Assembly (NCBI RefSeq): GCF_029392895.1
Contig: NZ_CP114200.1
Location: 587,501-651,500, forward strand
Length of the DNA: 64,000 bases
Origin: Streptomyces sp. 71268
GTDB lineage: Bacteria > Actinomycetota > Actinomycetes > Streptomycetales > Streptomycetaceae
Reading direction: 5' to 3'
Under the pieces are notes generated by a model. The model searched no databases. It was not told the DNA's origin and worked only from the letters and a program-made list of their open reading frames with translations. This document shows, in pieces, positions 38,612-47,701 of this stretch (positions are counted from its first letter, which is position 1; each line of letters starts with the position of its first letter). The position numbers and the translations under genes are program-made.

Positions 38612-40069
38612 ATGCCGTCGCCCCTCTTCGCGGACCGTCCCGCACCGCAGCCGCCCGAGCGCGGCGCCCTCGACGCACTGATCTCGCAGACCCGCCGGCT
38701 GCGCGGCGGCCTGGACGCCGTCCGCCGTGGGTCCGGGGTCGAGGACGAGCAGTTCGAAGATCCGCGCGCCCGCTGGCAACGCGCCCTGTGTGAGTTAGCC
38801 GTCCACCACCTGGACGACCTCGGCGAGCACCTGGGCCAGCTTCGCGAGGGAGTGCCGACCGACCTTGAGGAGACGCCGCCGCACGAGCGCCGGCCCGCCG
38901 CGCCGCCGGAGCCCGAGCACCGCTCGCTGCTGAGCCGCGTCGGCAGCGCCGAGTGGAACCTGCTCACCGACGAGGTGACGTGGTCGCCGGAGCTGTACGA
39001 GATCTTCGGGCGGCGGCCGGCCGACGGCGGTCTCTCCCTGGACGAGCTGCCCTCCTGGGTGCACCCCGCGGACCAGGCGGCGCTGACCGCGATGGTCACC
39101 GACTGCCTGGTGGACGGCACGCCGATCGACGGCGAGTTCCGCATCCTGGGCCCGGGCCCGCGCGAGCGCACGGTGCACATGATGGGCGAGCCGGTCCTCG
39201 AAGCCGACGGAAGCACCGGCTCCATGTGGGCCGTGCTGCGCGACGTCAGCGCGCTGCGCCGCAGCCAGCAGGCGGTGCGCGAGTCCCGCGACTTCCTCCA
39301 GCGCGAGCGGCACATCGCGCAGACCGAGCACCGGCTCGCGGTCGAACTCCAGGAGGCCGTCCTCCCGCCCTGGCGCGGCTCGCTGCGCCTGCCGCACCCG
39401 ACGGGCGAGGACTCACTCGACCTCGCGGCCCACTACTTCCCCTCCGCCATCAGCGCGCTGATCGGCGGCGACTGGTACGACGCCCTCCACCTGCCCGACG
39501 GGCGCACCCTGCTCAGCGTCGGCGACCTCACCGGCCACGGGGTGGCCGCCACCTCGGGCATGGCCACACTGCTCGGCGCGCTGCGCGGGATGGCCGTGGC
39601 CGGCGTGGAGCCGGGCCCGCTGATGGGGTTCCTGAACCACATGGTCGACGCCGCGCCCCAACCGGCGCTCGGCAGCGCGATCTGCGCCCTCTACGACCCC
39701 CGCGCCCACACCCTCACCTGGTCCCAGGCCGGTCACCCCGCCCCGCTGCTGTTCCGCGGCGGAGCGGGGTGGTCGCTGCGACCGCCGGAGGGCGTGCTGC
39801 TCGGCGCCACCTCCGGGGCGACGTACACCCAGCGCACCGAGGTGCTGGAGCCGGGCGACACGCTCGTCCTGCACACCGACGGGCTGGCGCCCCGTGGCCC
39901 ACTGGCCGGTGACGCGACGGGAGCCGAGCGACTGCTGCGCCTCGCCGACCGGTTCGCCTCGGCCCGTACGGCACAGGAGTGCGTGCGGACCGTCGCCGAG
40001 ACCTTCGGCAACGAGGAGCGCGAGGACGACGCGTGTGTCCTCGTCACCCGGATCGGCTCCGACGCGTGA
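38612..40069 (+). CDS. PAS domain - PP2C (SpoIIE-type) phosphatase
   Basis: The 485-residue protein has an N-terminal helical region (about 1-100), a PAS fold (about 108-215: VGSAEWNLLTDEVTWSPELYEIFGRRP... GEFRILGPGPRERTVHMMGEPVLEADGSTGSMWAVLRDVSALRRSQQ) and a C-terminal PP2C/SpoIIE domain with metal-binding Asp in GGDWYDALHLPDG (Asp287, Asp290), VGDLTGHGV (Asp305) and NEEREDDACVLV. Such proteins dephosphorylate anti-sigma-factor antagonists. It is soluble. The start ATG at 38612 is first in the conserved region. No anti-sigma or antagonist gene is adjacent; the stressosome operon at the right end of the window is a possible but distant partner. Confidence 0.9.
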   Translation: MPSPLFADRPAPQPPERGALDALISQTRRLRGGLDAVRRGSGVEDEQFEDPRARWQRALCELAVHHLDDLGEHLGQLREGVPTDLEETPPHERRPAAPPEPEHRSLLSRVGSAEWNLLTDEVTWSPELYEIFGRRPADGGLSLDELPSWVHPADQAALTAMVTDCLVDGTPIDGEFRILGPGPRERTVHMMGEPVLEADGSTGSMWAVLRDVSALRRSQQAVRESRDFLQRERHIAQTEHRLAVELQEAVLPPWRGSLRLPHPTGEDSLDLAAHYFPSAISALIGGDWYDALHLPDGRTLLSVGDLTGHGVAATSGMATLLGALRGMAVAGVEPGPLMGFLNHMVDAAPQPALGSAICALYDPRAHTLTWSQAGHPAPLLFRGGAGWSLRPPEGVLLGATSGATYTQRTEVLEPGDTLVLHTDGLAPRGPLAGDATGAERLLRLADRFASARTAQECVRTVAETFGNEEREDDACVLVTRIGSDA

Positions 40070-40393
40070 CCCGCCACCGCCCGCACACCGCCACGGCCGG
40101 ATCCCCTGCGACGGACGACCACACCGTCGGTCGTGCGTCCGCCCCGACCCGGCACGGTGGTGGGCGCGCGCTGCTCACGCCACGGCGCCCCACGGCGACC
40201 GTGGTCGCTCCGCTCGCGGCATACCCGTCGCCGACCGGCGTGCCGTGCGTGCGCGTGACCCCGCCCACCGGAGGGCTCGGGCCCGGGTGACTCCGGGTCA
40301 ACTCCCTTGGTGAGGACGGCCATCGCGTGCGGGCCCGCGTCGACCTGCGTGACGAGGGCCTCGTGAGTGGGTAGTGGTCGCGGCGACAGGCCG
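40070..40393. other. convergent intergenic region
   Basis: This 324-base gap between the phosphatase and the NsdA/B-like gene holds no gene and only weak inverted repeats. Confidence 0.4.
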
Positions 40394-41872
40394 TCAGACG
40401 GCGGCGCCGCGCTCCGGTCCTTCGCCGCCGCGATGCGGCAGGGCCTCCTTGATCTCCTCCCGCAGGTTCCTGATCTGCGCCTGGCTCGCGTACTGGCCGG
40501 TGAGCCGGTACATCTCGCGCAGTCGGTCCCAGGTGCGCAGTGAGGACGTCTCGCCGATGGTGACCAGGGCCAACCGTGCGTAACGGTCGCCTTTTTCCGG
40601 CTCGTCGTCGATGAAGCAGGCCGAGGCCATCGAGATGTGGTCGAAGATCTGTGACCGCTCCCGGCCCCCCACGCGCAGCCGCAGCGCCTCCTTCGCGTGC
40701 TGCTGGGCCACGACCGCGGCACCGGGCTCGTGCTCGGCGAGCGTGCGATACGCCAGGGCCTGCATGCCGTGCAGGTCGGCCTCGTCGAACATCTGCATCC
40801 AGCTCGGCGGCGGCACGTCGCCCTTGTCCGAGACGAAGAGTTCCTCCGCCTCGCCCAGCGTGCGGCGCATGGCCTGGCCCCGGCCCATCGACGCCTGTGC
40901 CCACGCCTCGATGGTGTGCAGCATGGCGCGGGTGCGCGGCAGTGCCTCCTCGCCGGAGCCGGACTTGGCCAGCTTCATGAGGTCCAGGGCTTCGTCGGGC
41001 CGTCCCAGGTGCACCATCTGCCGTGCGGCCCGGGACAGCGCCTCACCGGCCCGCGGGCGGTCGCCCCCCTCGCGCGCGGCGTGGGCGGCGATCACGAAGT
41101 ACTTCTGGGCGGTGGGCTCAAGGCCCACGTCGTGGGACATCCACCCGGCCAGGACCGCCAGGTTGGCCGCCACCCCCCACAACCTGCGCTGCAGATGCGG
41201 CGGGTGATGGTAGGCGAGCATGCCGCCCACCTCGTTGAGCTGGCCCACCACCGCCTTGCGCTGGAGCCCGCCACCACGGGAGGCGTCCCAGGCGCGGAAG
41301 ATGTCGACGGACTTCTCCAGCGCCTCGATCTCGGCGGAGCCCACGGGCGCCGCCTCGTAGCGGTCGAAACTGGCGTGGTCGGCGGCGTGCGAACCGGGGT
41401 GGAAGGGGGCGTCGGCTGACAGGGCGGGATCGGCGTGCAGCCAGTCGTACATGGCGCTGCTGAGCACGGAGCCCGCGGTGAGCGCGGCACCCGCGCCCAC
41501 CAGGCTGCGTCGGTTGAACATGAGGTCCATTCCCGTGAATTCGGTGAGGACCTGGGCCGTACGCCCGGGCGCCCAGGGCAGACCGTCGTGCGCTTGTCCT
41601 TTGCCCGCGCGTCCGTGGCGGCCGAATCCGAGGTCCTCGATGGTCACGACACGACCGAGTCGCTCGGTGAACAGGGCGGCCAACACCTTCGGTACGGGAT
41701 CGCGGGGCGTCTCGCCGGTCTCGATCCATCGCCGCACCCGCGAGGTGTCGGTCGCCAGTTGCGGATGGCCCATGGCCGCCGCCTGCCGGTTCACGAGTCT
41801 CGCGAGTTCCCCCTTGGACCAGCCAGCGAGGCCGAACAGGTCCGAAAGACGGGTGTTGGGTTCCCTCGTCAC
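40394..41872 (-). CDS. NsdA/NsdB-like DNA-binding regulator with TPR-like repeats
   Basis: The 492-residue protein starts with an XRE-like helix-turn-helix region (RLSDLFGLAGWSKGELARLVNRQAAAMGHPQLATDTSRVRRWIETGETPR, about 8-58), a hydrophobic segment near 120-145 (LVGAGAALTAGSVLSSAMYDWL), then helical TPR-like repeats to the end. This layout fits the Streptomyces NsdA/NsdB regulators, which repress antibiotic production and sporulation in S. coelicolor; I cannot say which ortholog. The GTG at 41872 follows GGGGG. Tandem TTCGCCAGGG decamers lie about 65-90 bases upstream of the start. Confidence 0.75.
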   Translation of the reverse strand: MTREPNTRLSDLFGLAGWSKGELARLVNRQAAAMGHPQLATDTSRVRRWIETGETPRDPVPKVLAALFTERLGRVVTIEDLGFGRHGRAGKGQAHDGLPWAPGRTAQVLTEFTGMDLMFNRRSLVGAGAALTAGSVLSSAMYDWLHADPALSADAPFHPGSHAADHASFDRYEAAPVGSAEIEALEKSVDIFRAWDASRGGGLQRKAVVGQLNEVGGMLAYHHPPHLQRRLWGVAANLAVLAGWMSHDVGLEPTAQKYFVIAAHAAREGGDRPRAGEALSRAARQMVHLGRPDEALDLMKLAKSGSGEEALPRTRAMLHTIEAWAQASMGRGQAMRRTLGEAEELFVSDKGDVPPPSWMQMFDEADLHGMQALAYRTLAEHEPGAAVVAQQHAKEALRLRVGGRERSQIFDHISMASACFIDDEPEKGDRYARLALVTIGETSSLRTWDRLREMYRLTGQYASQAQIRNLREEIKEALPHRGGEGPERGAAV

Positions 41873-42295
41873 GTCAAGCCCCCAGGTTCCTCGGCTGAGT
41901 TGACAGTAGCCCCAGGGGTGGGGGGTAGCGAGCATTCGCCAGGGTTCGCCAGGGTCCGCCAGATGGTGTGCCACCCGTGCGCGGGTGTCCTGTAGGAACG
42001 CGCCACCCTCCCCTGGCTCTCGGGTTCAGGTGACGCAACCACGTGCGGTGATGTCGCGGGTTCCGTGGCCGAGCGGCGCGTGGCGTGCCGGCTCCCGAGC
42101 CGGCGCGGCCCCTCCCAGGAACCGTCACGACAGTGCCGGGGCCCGCCACGGCGGCGCCACCCTGGACCGGGCTTGCGCACCGCGTCCGCGCGCCGGGGCC
42201 CAGCCCGGCAGGCGGTCCGCATTCCCCAGGGTGCGGTCACCTCCCGGGTCTGGAGCGCACGCACTTGCCGGCACACGAAGGGATCTGTCTCGCCC
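41873..42295. other. divergent intergenic region with decamer repeats
   Basis: This 423-base gap carries the promoters of the NsdA/B-like gene and the APH-fold gene. Its main feature is the decamer array at 41935-41962; nothing else is recognisable. Confidence 0.4.
41935..41962. repeat. tandem decamers TTCGCCAGGG (2.8 copies)
   Basis: TTCGCCAGGG occurs twice in tandem (41935-41954) followed by TCCGCCAG (41955-41962), all on one helical face at a 10-base period. It lies upstream of the NsdA/B-like gene and could be a multimeric operator. Confidence 0.55.
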
Positions 42296-43405
42296 ATGTA
42301 CACAGCACCGTCCCCCGTGTCCGCCCCTCTTCGGCCGCATCGCCCACACGCCGGCGGCGGGCCGTACCTCGATCCCAGCCGCGGCGGACGGGCACGACGC
42401 GCTGAGGGCGCTCTTCCCCAGCCGCTGAGCGGGAGGCTCGACCTGTCCGGCCCGCAGGGGGCCCGGGTCCGGACGGCCATCGCGGCGGTGCACCGCATCT
42501 GTCCCGAGTTCAACCCCGTCCAGGTGTTGCGCCGCGGCGGGCGCTCGGTGCTCCTGGTCGGCACGACGGGGCGGAGCACGGCGGTCGCGAAGTGCCTGCT
42601 CGACCACTCCTCGGCCTGGGCGGACCGGTTCCAGCACGAAATAGCTGCTTACCGGGCCTTCGTACGGCACCGTCCGCCGGTGCGCGTACCACGGCTCATC
42701 GCCGCCGACCCCGACAACTGCACGCTGGTCATGGAGCGCATGCCGGGCCGGGTGACCACCCTGCAACGGCATCCGACCGAGCCGCCGCCGCGCACCGACC
42801 TGCGCAGCGCGCTCGCCGCGATCCACCGGGTCAACGCCTGGCGCCCGCCGCCCGGCCTGTTCGACGCTCCCATCGACTACGCCGCCCGGCTGGCCCGCTA
42901 CCACGAGCTGGGGCTGCTGACCGACCGGGACATCGGCGACCTCCAGAAGCTGCTGCGCGGCATCGCGCAGGCCCAGGGCCGGCAGACGCAGGGGCAGTTC
43001 TGCCACGGCGAGGCGGTGCTCTCGAACATGCTGTTCACGCCGTCGGGGGCGGCGCTGATCGACTGGGACCACGCGGGCTGGTACCTGCCGGGCTACGACC
43101 TGGCCACCCTGTGGGTGGTGGTGGGCGCCGACGCCGCGCTCGCGCGGCGGCAGATCTCCCAGTTGGCGCAGAGCGCGGGGTGCGCGGCGCGCGACGCGTT
43201 CCTGGTCAACCTCATGCTGGTGCTGACCCGGGAGATCCGCATGTACGAGACGGCCGTCCAGCGCACGATGCGCGACCCCGCCCCGGCGGCGCCCGGCGAG
43301 CCGGGCGCCGGAGCCGGTGAGCAGCAGCGACTGCTGTTGCGGCGGCTGCACGACGACTGCGCGCTCGCGCGGCGTGCCGTGCGCGCCGCGGTCGGCACGC
43401 GCTGA
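42296..43405 (+). CDS. APH-fold phosphotransferase-like protein with altered catalytic motif
   Basis: The 369-residue protein has an aminoglycoside phosphotransferase/choline-kinase fold: the N-lobe Lys in TAVAKC (Lys99), TLVMERMPG hinge, catalytic-loop [13 protein letters not shown] (about 235-247) and metal-binding [20 protein letters not shown] (Asp256). In the catalytic loop the canonical HGD is HGE (Glu239), with Asn244 kept. Substitution of the catalytic Asp by Glu is unusual and may mean weak activity or a different role. A disordered Pro/Arg/Gly-rich N-terminus (about 1-50) precedes the fold. The ATG at 42296 is the first in frame after the promoter region; a later start is possible. 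A hairpin terminator follows. Confidence 0.75.
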   Translation: MYTAPSPVSAPLRPHRPHAGGGPYLDPSRGGRARRAEGALPQPLSGRLDLSGPQGARVRTAIAAVHRICPEFNPVQVLRRGGRSVLLVGTTGRSTAVAKCLLDHSSAWADRFQHEIAAYRAFVRHRPPVRVPRLIAADPDNCTLVMERMPGRVTTLQRHPTEPPPRTDLRSALAAIHRVNAWRPPPGLFDAPIDYAARLARYHELGLLTDRDIGDLQKLLRGIAQAQGRQTQGQFCHGEAVLSNMLFTPSGAALIDWDHAGWYLPGYDLATLWVVVGADAALARRQISQLAQSAGCAARDAFLVNLMLVLTREIRMYETAVQRTMRDPAPAAPGEPGAGAGEQQRLLLRRLHDDCALARRAVRAAVGTR

Positions 43406-43425
43406 GCCGGCGCGGACCGTCACCG

Positions 43426-43463
43426 CCCCTGCCGGCGCCACCGCGACACGGCGCCGACAGGGG
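43426..43463 (+). terminator. hairpin terminator after the APH-fold gene
   Basis: CCCCTGCCGGCGCC (43426-43439) pairs with GGCGCCGACAGGGG (43450-43463) with one mismatch. Confidence 0.75.
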
Positions 43464-43622
43464 CAACGCGCCCGAGAGTACGGGTCAGTTGAGAAACCGG
43501 CTCGGACGTGATTGACGAGCCCCTCGCCAGCGGCTACCTCTAAGTGGGTTCAGCCCCGCACGCCCGATCGCTCCCGCGCGCCACCCCGCGTGGGAGCTAC
43601 GGCTCAGCTTGAGGAGGCTGCG

Positions 43623-45650
43623 TTGCCAAGGTTGCCAGGATTCACCCGGAAACGAGCGGCGGCGAGCGGCCACGGCGGCCGTCGCGCCCGGCCGTCATCG
43701 CGCGCGCTCAGCGCCTCGGCGTCGATCGCCCTGCTCCTCCCCCTGCTGGCCGCGGCCCCCACGGCCACGGCCGACCAGCCGCGCGGCGGCGGCCTCCAGC
43801 AGGCGTTCACGGCCGCCGCGGAGCGCTACGACGTGCCGCGCGAGGTGCTGCTCGGCGTCTCGTACCTCCAGTCCCGCTGGGACGGACACCGGGGCGCGCC
43901 CAGTGTCGGCGGTGGCTACGGGCCGATGCACCTCACCGACGCGGCCACGGCGCTGGCCTCGGCCCCGCGCTCGGCCACGCACCACGCTCACGGCGCCGAG
44001 GACCCGCGCGGGGACGACGCGCGAGCGCCCAAGAAGGCGGCCCCCGCACCGCCGGCGCCGCCCGTGGCGGACGACCTGCCGGCGCGCCTGCGCACCCTGG
44101 AGCGGGCCCGGCATCTGACCGGGTTGCCGGCGCGGGAGCTGCGGGAGAGCCCCACGGCCAACGTGCACGGTGGCGCGGCGCTGCTCGCCGCCGCGCAGAA
44201 ACGTCTCGGCCTGCCGCTCAGCCGCGACCCGGCCCGCTGGTACGCGGCGGTCGCCGACTACGCCGGGGCAGCCGACACCGCGACGGCCAGGGCGTTCGCG
44301 GACGAGGTGTACGCGGTGCTGCGCACCGGGGCCCAGCGCACCACCGACGCGGGTGAGCGGGTGCGGCTCGACCGGAGCCCCGGGCTGCGCCCGGACGTCG
44401 CGACGCTGCGCCGGCTCGGCCTGCCCGCCGGTGAGCGGGGGCCGGACGTCGAGTGCCCGCGCGGCGTGTCCTGCGAGTCCGTGCCCGCGCCGTACCAGGA
44501 GCTGGGGGACGGCGACTACGGTAACCACGACAAGGCCGACCGCCCCGCGTCGCAACGGATCGACTACATCATCGTGCACGACACGGAGGGGTACTGGGAC
44601 ACCGCGCTCAAGCTGGTGCAGGACCCGACGTACGTCTCCTGGCACTACACCCTGCGGGCCTCGGACGGGCACATCGCGCAGCACGTGCCGACCAGGGACG
44701 TCGGCTGGCACGCCGGCAACTGGTACGTCAACGCCAAGTCGGTGGGCCTTGAGCACGAGGGGTTCCTGACGGCGCCGGACGCCTGGTACACCGAGGCGAT
44801 GTACCGGTCGTCGGCGCGGCTGGTGCGCTACCTGGCCCGGCGGTACGACATCCCGCTGGACCGGCAGCACATCCTGGGCCACGACAACGTGCCGGGCACC
44901 GTCACCTCCTCCATCAGGGGCATGCACACCGACCCGGGCCCGTACTGGGACTGGGCGCACTACTTCCGGCTGCTCGGCGCCCCGCTCCGGCAGACGGCGG
45001 GGCCCGACGGCGGGCTGGTCACCATCCGCCCGGACTACGACCGGCACCAGCCGGACTACACCGACTGCGGTAAGCCGGGTCAGCCGTGCGCGCCGCACGG
45101 CTCCGGCGCCGTGCGGCTGCACACCGCGCCGCGCGCGGACGCGGCGCTGGTCTCGGACGTGGGGCTGCGCCCGGACGGGTCGCCGGCGACGACCGGGGTC
45201 AACGACACCGGCGCCCGCGCCTCCACCGGCCAGCGCTACGCGGTAGCCGGGCACGAGGGCGACTGGACGGCGATCTGGTACCTGGGCCAGCGCGCGTGGT
45301 TCCACAACCCGGCGCGGCAGCCGACGGCCGTGCACGCCACCGGCTGGGTGGTGACGCCACGACCCGGCAGGAGCGAGGTGCCGGTCTACGGCCGGGCGTA
45401 CCCGGAGCCGGCGGCCTACCCGCAGGGCGTGCCGGTGCAGGCGGTGTCGCCGCTGCCGTACGCGCTGAAGGCGGGCCAGCGGTACGCGGTGGGGCTGCGC
45501 ACCCGGGGCGAGTACCTGTGGGCGACGACCTTCGACCCGGCCGGGCACAAGGTGGTGCGCGGCGAGGAGACGTACTACCAGATCCAGTTCGGGCACCGGG
45601 TGGCGTTCGTGCGGGCGGCGGACGTGACGTTGCGGCCCTCGGGCCGGTAG
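43623..45650 (+). CDS. secreted N-acetylmuramoyl-L-alanine amidase (amidase_2)
   Basis: The 675-residue protein starts at TTG 43623, chosen because GAGGAG lies 7-8 bases upstream. The first 50 residues form a signal peptide (RARPSSRALSASASIALLLPLLAAAPTATADQ). An N-terminal lytic-transglycosylase-like or Lys-rich helical region (about 55-230) precedes the amidase_2 domain (about 300-470) with zinc ligands His319 (YIIVHDTEG), His420 (ILGHDNVPG) and Asp437 (HTDPGPYWDW), and the WHAGNWYVNAKSVGLEHEG block. A C-terminal beta-rich SH3-like region follows. It cuts the amide bond between MurNAc and the peptide stem in the cell wall. A strong terminator follows. Confidence 0.92.
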   Translation: MPRLPGFTRKRAAASGHGGRRARPSSRALSASASIALLLPLLAAAPTATADQPRGGGLQQAFTAAAERYDVPREVLLGVSYLQSRWDGHRGAPSVGGGYGPMHLTDAATALASAPRSATHHAHGAEDPRGDDARAPKKAAPAPPAPPVADDLPARLRTLERARHLTGLPARELRESPTANVHGGAALLAAAQKRLGLPLSRDPARWYAAVADYAGAADTATARAFADEVYAVLRTGAQRTTDAGERVRLDRSPGLRPDVATLRRLGLPAGERGPDVECPRGVSCESVPAPYQELGDGDYGNHDKADRPASQRIDYIIVHDTEGYWDTALKLVQDPTYVSWHYTLRASDGHIAQHVPTRDVGWHAGNWYVNAKSVGLEHEGFLTAPDAWYTEAMYRSSARLVRYLARRYDIPLDRQHILGHDNVPGTVTSSIRGMHTDPGPYWDWAHYFRLLGAPLRQTAGPDGGLVTIRPDYDRHQPDYTDCGKPGQPCAPHGSGAVRLHTAPRADAALVSDVGLRPDGSPATTGVNDTGARASTGQRYAVAGHEGDWTAIWYLGQRAWFHNPARQPTAVHATGWVVTPRPGRSEVPVYGRAYPEPAAYPQGVPVQAVSPLPYALKAGQRYAVGLRTRGEYLWATTFDPAGHKVVRGEETYYQIQFGHRVAFVRAADVTLRPSGR

Positions 45651-45671
45651 CCGGACGGGAGAGGAGCGGCG

Positions 45672-45705
45672 AAGGCCCCCGGCGCGCCGATGCGCCGGGG
45701 GCCTT
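45672..45705 (+). terminator. hairpin terminator after the amidase gene
   Basis: AAGGCCCCCGGCGC (45672-45685) pairs perfectly with GCGCCGGGGGCCTT (45692-45705), 14 bp with a six-base loop. Confidence 0.9.
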
Positions 45706-45761
45706 GTCGAGTGCCGCGGGGCCCGTCGTCCGGGGCTCGCCCGGTCGTGACCCTGCTGTCG

Positions 45762-46259
45762 TCAGCCCTGCTGGAAGAGTTCGGCCGGCAGCGGCTTCAG
45801 AAGCCGGTAGAGGTCGTCGGTGATGGGCCGGTCCCAGCTCGCGATGGTGACCAGGACGCCGTCGCTACGGTCGAACTGCACACAGGAGACCCGGCTCTCG
45901 GAGAGCTTGATGCGGCGGACGATCAGCAGGTTGTCCTCATGCATCACGGGGCTGTCCTCGGACGAGACGACCTGCACGGGCTCGTCGTTGCCCAGGGCGT
46001 CGAGAAGCTGGGTCACCTCGAAGGGCACGCCCTCGCCCACCTCGCGGACGGGCGAGCCGGCCGGCAGGTTGCCGATGATCATGGCGGGCCCGCGTCCGCC
46101 GAACAGGTCGTACCGCAGGAACACGCCCTGACAGCTACCGTCCGGCGCGGGCAGCAGCCCGGCACCCAGGTCGCCGGGCCAGTCCCCCGGGTCCATGGCG
46201 AGGACATCGAAGTCCGGACCTGTCGGCGTGGCGGCGCTGCGGCGGCGGAGAAACGACAT
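45762..46259 (-). CDS. conserved hypothetical protein
   Basis: The 165-residue acidic protein (MSFLRRRSAATPTGPDFDVLAMDPGDWPGDLGAGLL... FLRYDLFGGRGPAMIIGNLPAGSPVREVGEGVPFEVTQLLDALGNDEPVQVV) has a basic tip, then alternating beta/alpha sequence, no membrane segment or catalytic motif I recognise. High third-position GC and a normal start support it as real. It is convergent with the amidase gene and separated from it by a terminator. Confidence 0.75.
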   Translation of the reverse strand: MSFLRRRSAATPTGPDFDVLAMDPGDWPGDLGAGLLPAPDGSCQGVFLRYDLFGGRGPAMIIGNLPAGSPVREVGEGVPFEVTQLLDALGNDEPVQVVSSEDSPVMHEDNLLIVRRIKLSESRVSCVQFDRSDGVLVTIASWDRPITDDLYRLLKPLPAELFQQG

Positions 46260-46452
46260 GCCGACATGGTACGTGCCCGGAGGGAGGGCGTGCGGCGCCC
46301 GGGGAGTCGCTCAGCGCCATCCCCAGGCCACGGATTTCGAAGATCGAAAGCCCCGGTTAATTTATCCATGACTACAGAAGAACCGGCGGTGCCGGACCGC
46401 TGACCGCCGGTGGCGGCGGGCCTCCGGTCGCCGGCCCGGCGGGCGCGCGGGC

Positions 46453-47001
46453 TCAGGGGCTGGCGCGCGGCCCGGCGGCGGTGCTCCAGCGGATCTCGCC
46501 GTCCACCACCTCGTCGGACGCGGTCAGGCCGAGCGCACGCGCGACGGCCATGGACGCGTCGTGCCGCGGATGGATGTGCGCGACCAGCCTGGTCACCCCC
46601 TGGGCGCGCAGCCAACTCGCCATCGCCAGCGCCCCCTCGCGCGCGTAACCGCCGCCCTGGTAGGGGACGCCGACCACCCAGGCGAGCGACGCCTCCAGCC
46701 CTCCCGCGCCCGGGCGGCACAGGGTGGCCTGGACGGTGCCGACCACCTGCCCGTCCACGGCCCGGCGCAGCATCCAGTTCAGCCACCCCTGGGTGCCGTC
46801 CGGCGACCGGCCCGCCTCCTGGCGGGCGTAGCGGGCTTCGAGTCGCGCGAGCGAGCTGGGCGCCCCACCGGTCCAGGTGTGCAGCCGGACGTCGTCGAGG
46901 ACCTCCACCGCCTCGCGCGCGTGCGCGCGGCGGAGCGGCTCCAGGCGCAGGCGCGGCGTGGTCAGCGGGGCAGCGGCGGGCCAGGGCGTGGGCACGGTCA
47001 T
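46453..47001 (-). CDS. GNAT-family N-acetyltransferase (RimJ/RimL type)
   Basis: The 182-residue protein has the GNAT fold: LTTPRLRLEPLRRAHAREA at the N-terminus, WLNWMLRRAVDGQVVGTVQATL, the acetyl-CoA pyrophosphate loop VPYQGGGYAREGALAMASWL and VAHIHPRHDASMAVARALGLTASDEVVDGEIRW near the end. Such enzymes acetylate ribosomal protein N-termini or small-molecule amines; the substrate is unknown here. Confidence 0.88.
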   Translation of the reverse strand: MTVPTPWPAAAPLTTPRLRLEPLRRAHAREAVEVLDDVRLHTWTGGAPSSLARLEARYARQEAGRSPDGTQGWLNWMLRRAVDGQVVGTVQATLCRPGAGGLEASLAWVVGVPYQGGGYAREGALAMASWLRAQGVTRLVAHIHPRHDASMAVARALGLTASDEVVDGEIRWSTAAGPRASP

Positions 47002-47215
47002 GGGGGCACCCTAGACAGGCGGCGTGGACAGGTGGTGGCTGGCCGGGTGGCGGCGGTGCGGGCCGCGTGCCGCGGCGAACGCGCGCGAGCTGCCCGGGCC
47101 GCTGGTGCGGCCGGGGCAGCTCGTCGGCCCTGCCGACTGTGCGGCAAAGGGCGGGATCCTACGGGGCCGGGCAGGCGAGGCCCGGCGGTGGGCCACGGCG
47201 GGTGGCCGACCCGCG

Positions 47216-47455
47216 TCAGGTCAGGTCGAACTCGCCGTCACGCGCGCCAAGTACGAAAGCGCGCCACTCGGCAGGGGTGAAGATCAGCGCGGGGCCCTCC
47301 GGGTGACGGCCGTCCCGCATCGCGATGTACCCCTCGACGAAGGCGATCTGGACGTCACCCGATCCCTGGCTGCTCGACTGCCACTTCGCGTCGCTGAGGT
47401 CGAGTTGCGGCTTCTTGCCGCCCGCCAGTGCTTGTTCAGTGGTGCTGTCGGCCAC
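47216..47455 (-). CDS. DUF397 protein
   Basis: The 79-residue protein is a DUF397 member: LDLSDAKWQSSSQG, then VEGYIAMRDGRHPEGPALIFTPAEWRAFVLGARDGEFDL, the family's C-terminal hallmark. DUF397 proteins usually sit next to an XRE-family regulator with a C-terminal DUF5753 and may act as a toxin-antitoxin-like pair. No such regulator gene is adjacent, so this copy is an orphan. Confidence 0.88.
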   Translation of the reverse strand: MADSTTEQALAGGKKPQLDLSDAKWQSSSQGSGDVQIAFVEGYIAMRDGRHPEGPALIFTPAEWRAFVLGARDGEFDLT

Positions 47456-47701
47456 GTCCGTGCTCCTCCCGGTTCGTCATCCGGAGTCAGCCTAACCACC
47501 GGTCGGGGCCATGGGACAGGTCGCTGCGGAAGATGCCCGACCGCATCGGGAGGAGCAGCCGCACACCCGTACGAGACACGCGGAAGTTGCGCGGAAAGCG
47601 GGGAGGACCAGCAACTGAACGGCGACGAAGGCGTGATGGTCAGGCGACGACCGACGATCCGACGCGACGCACCCCGGCTTCCGAGCTACGGGGCTACGGG
47701 G

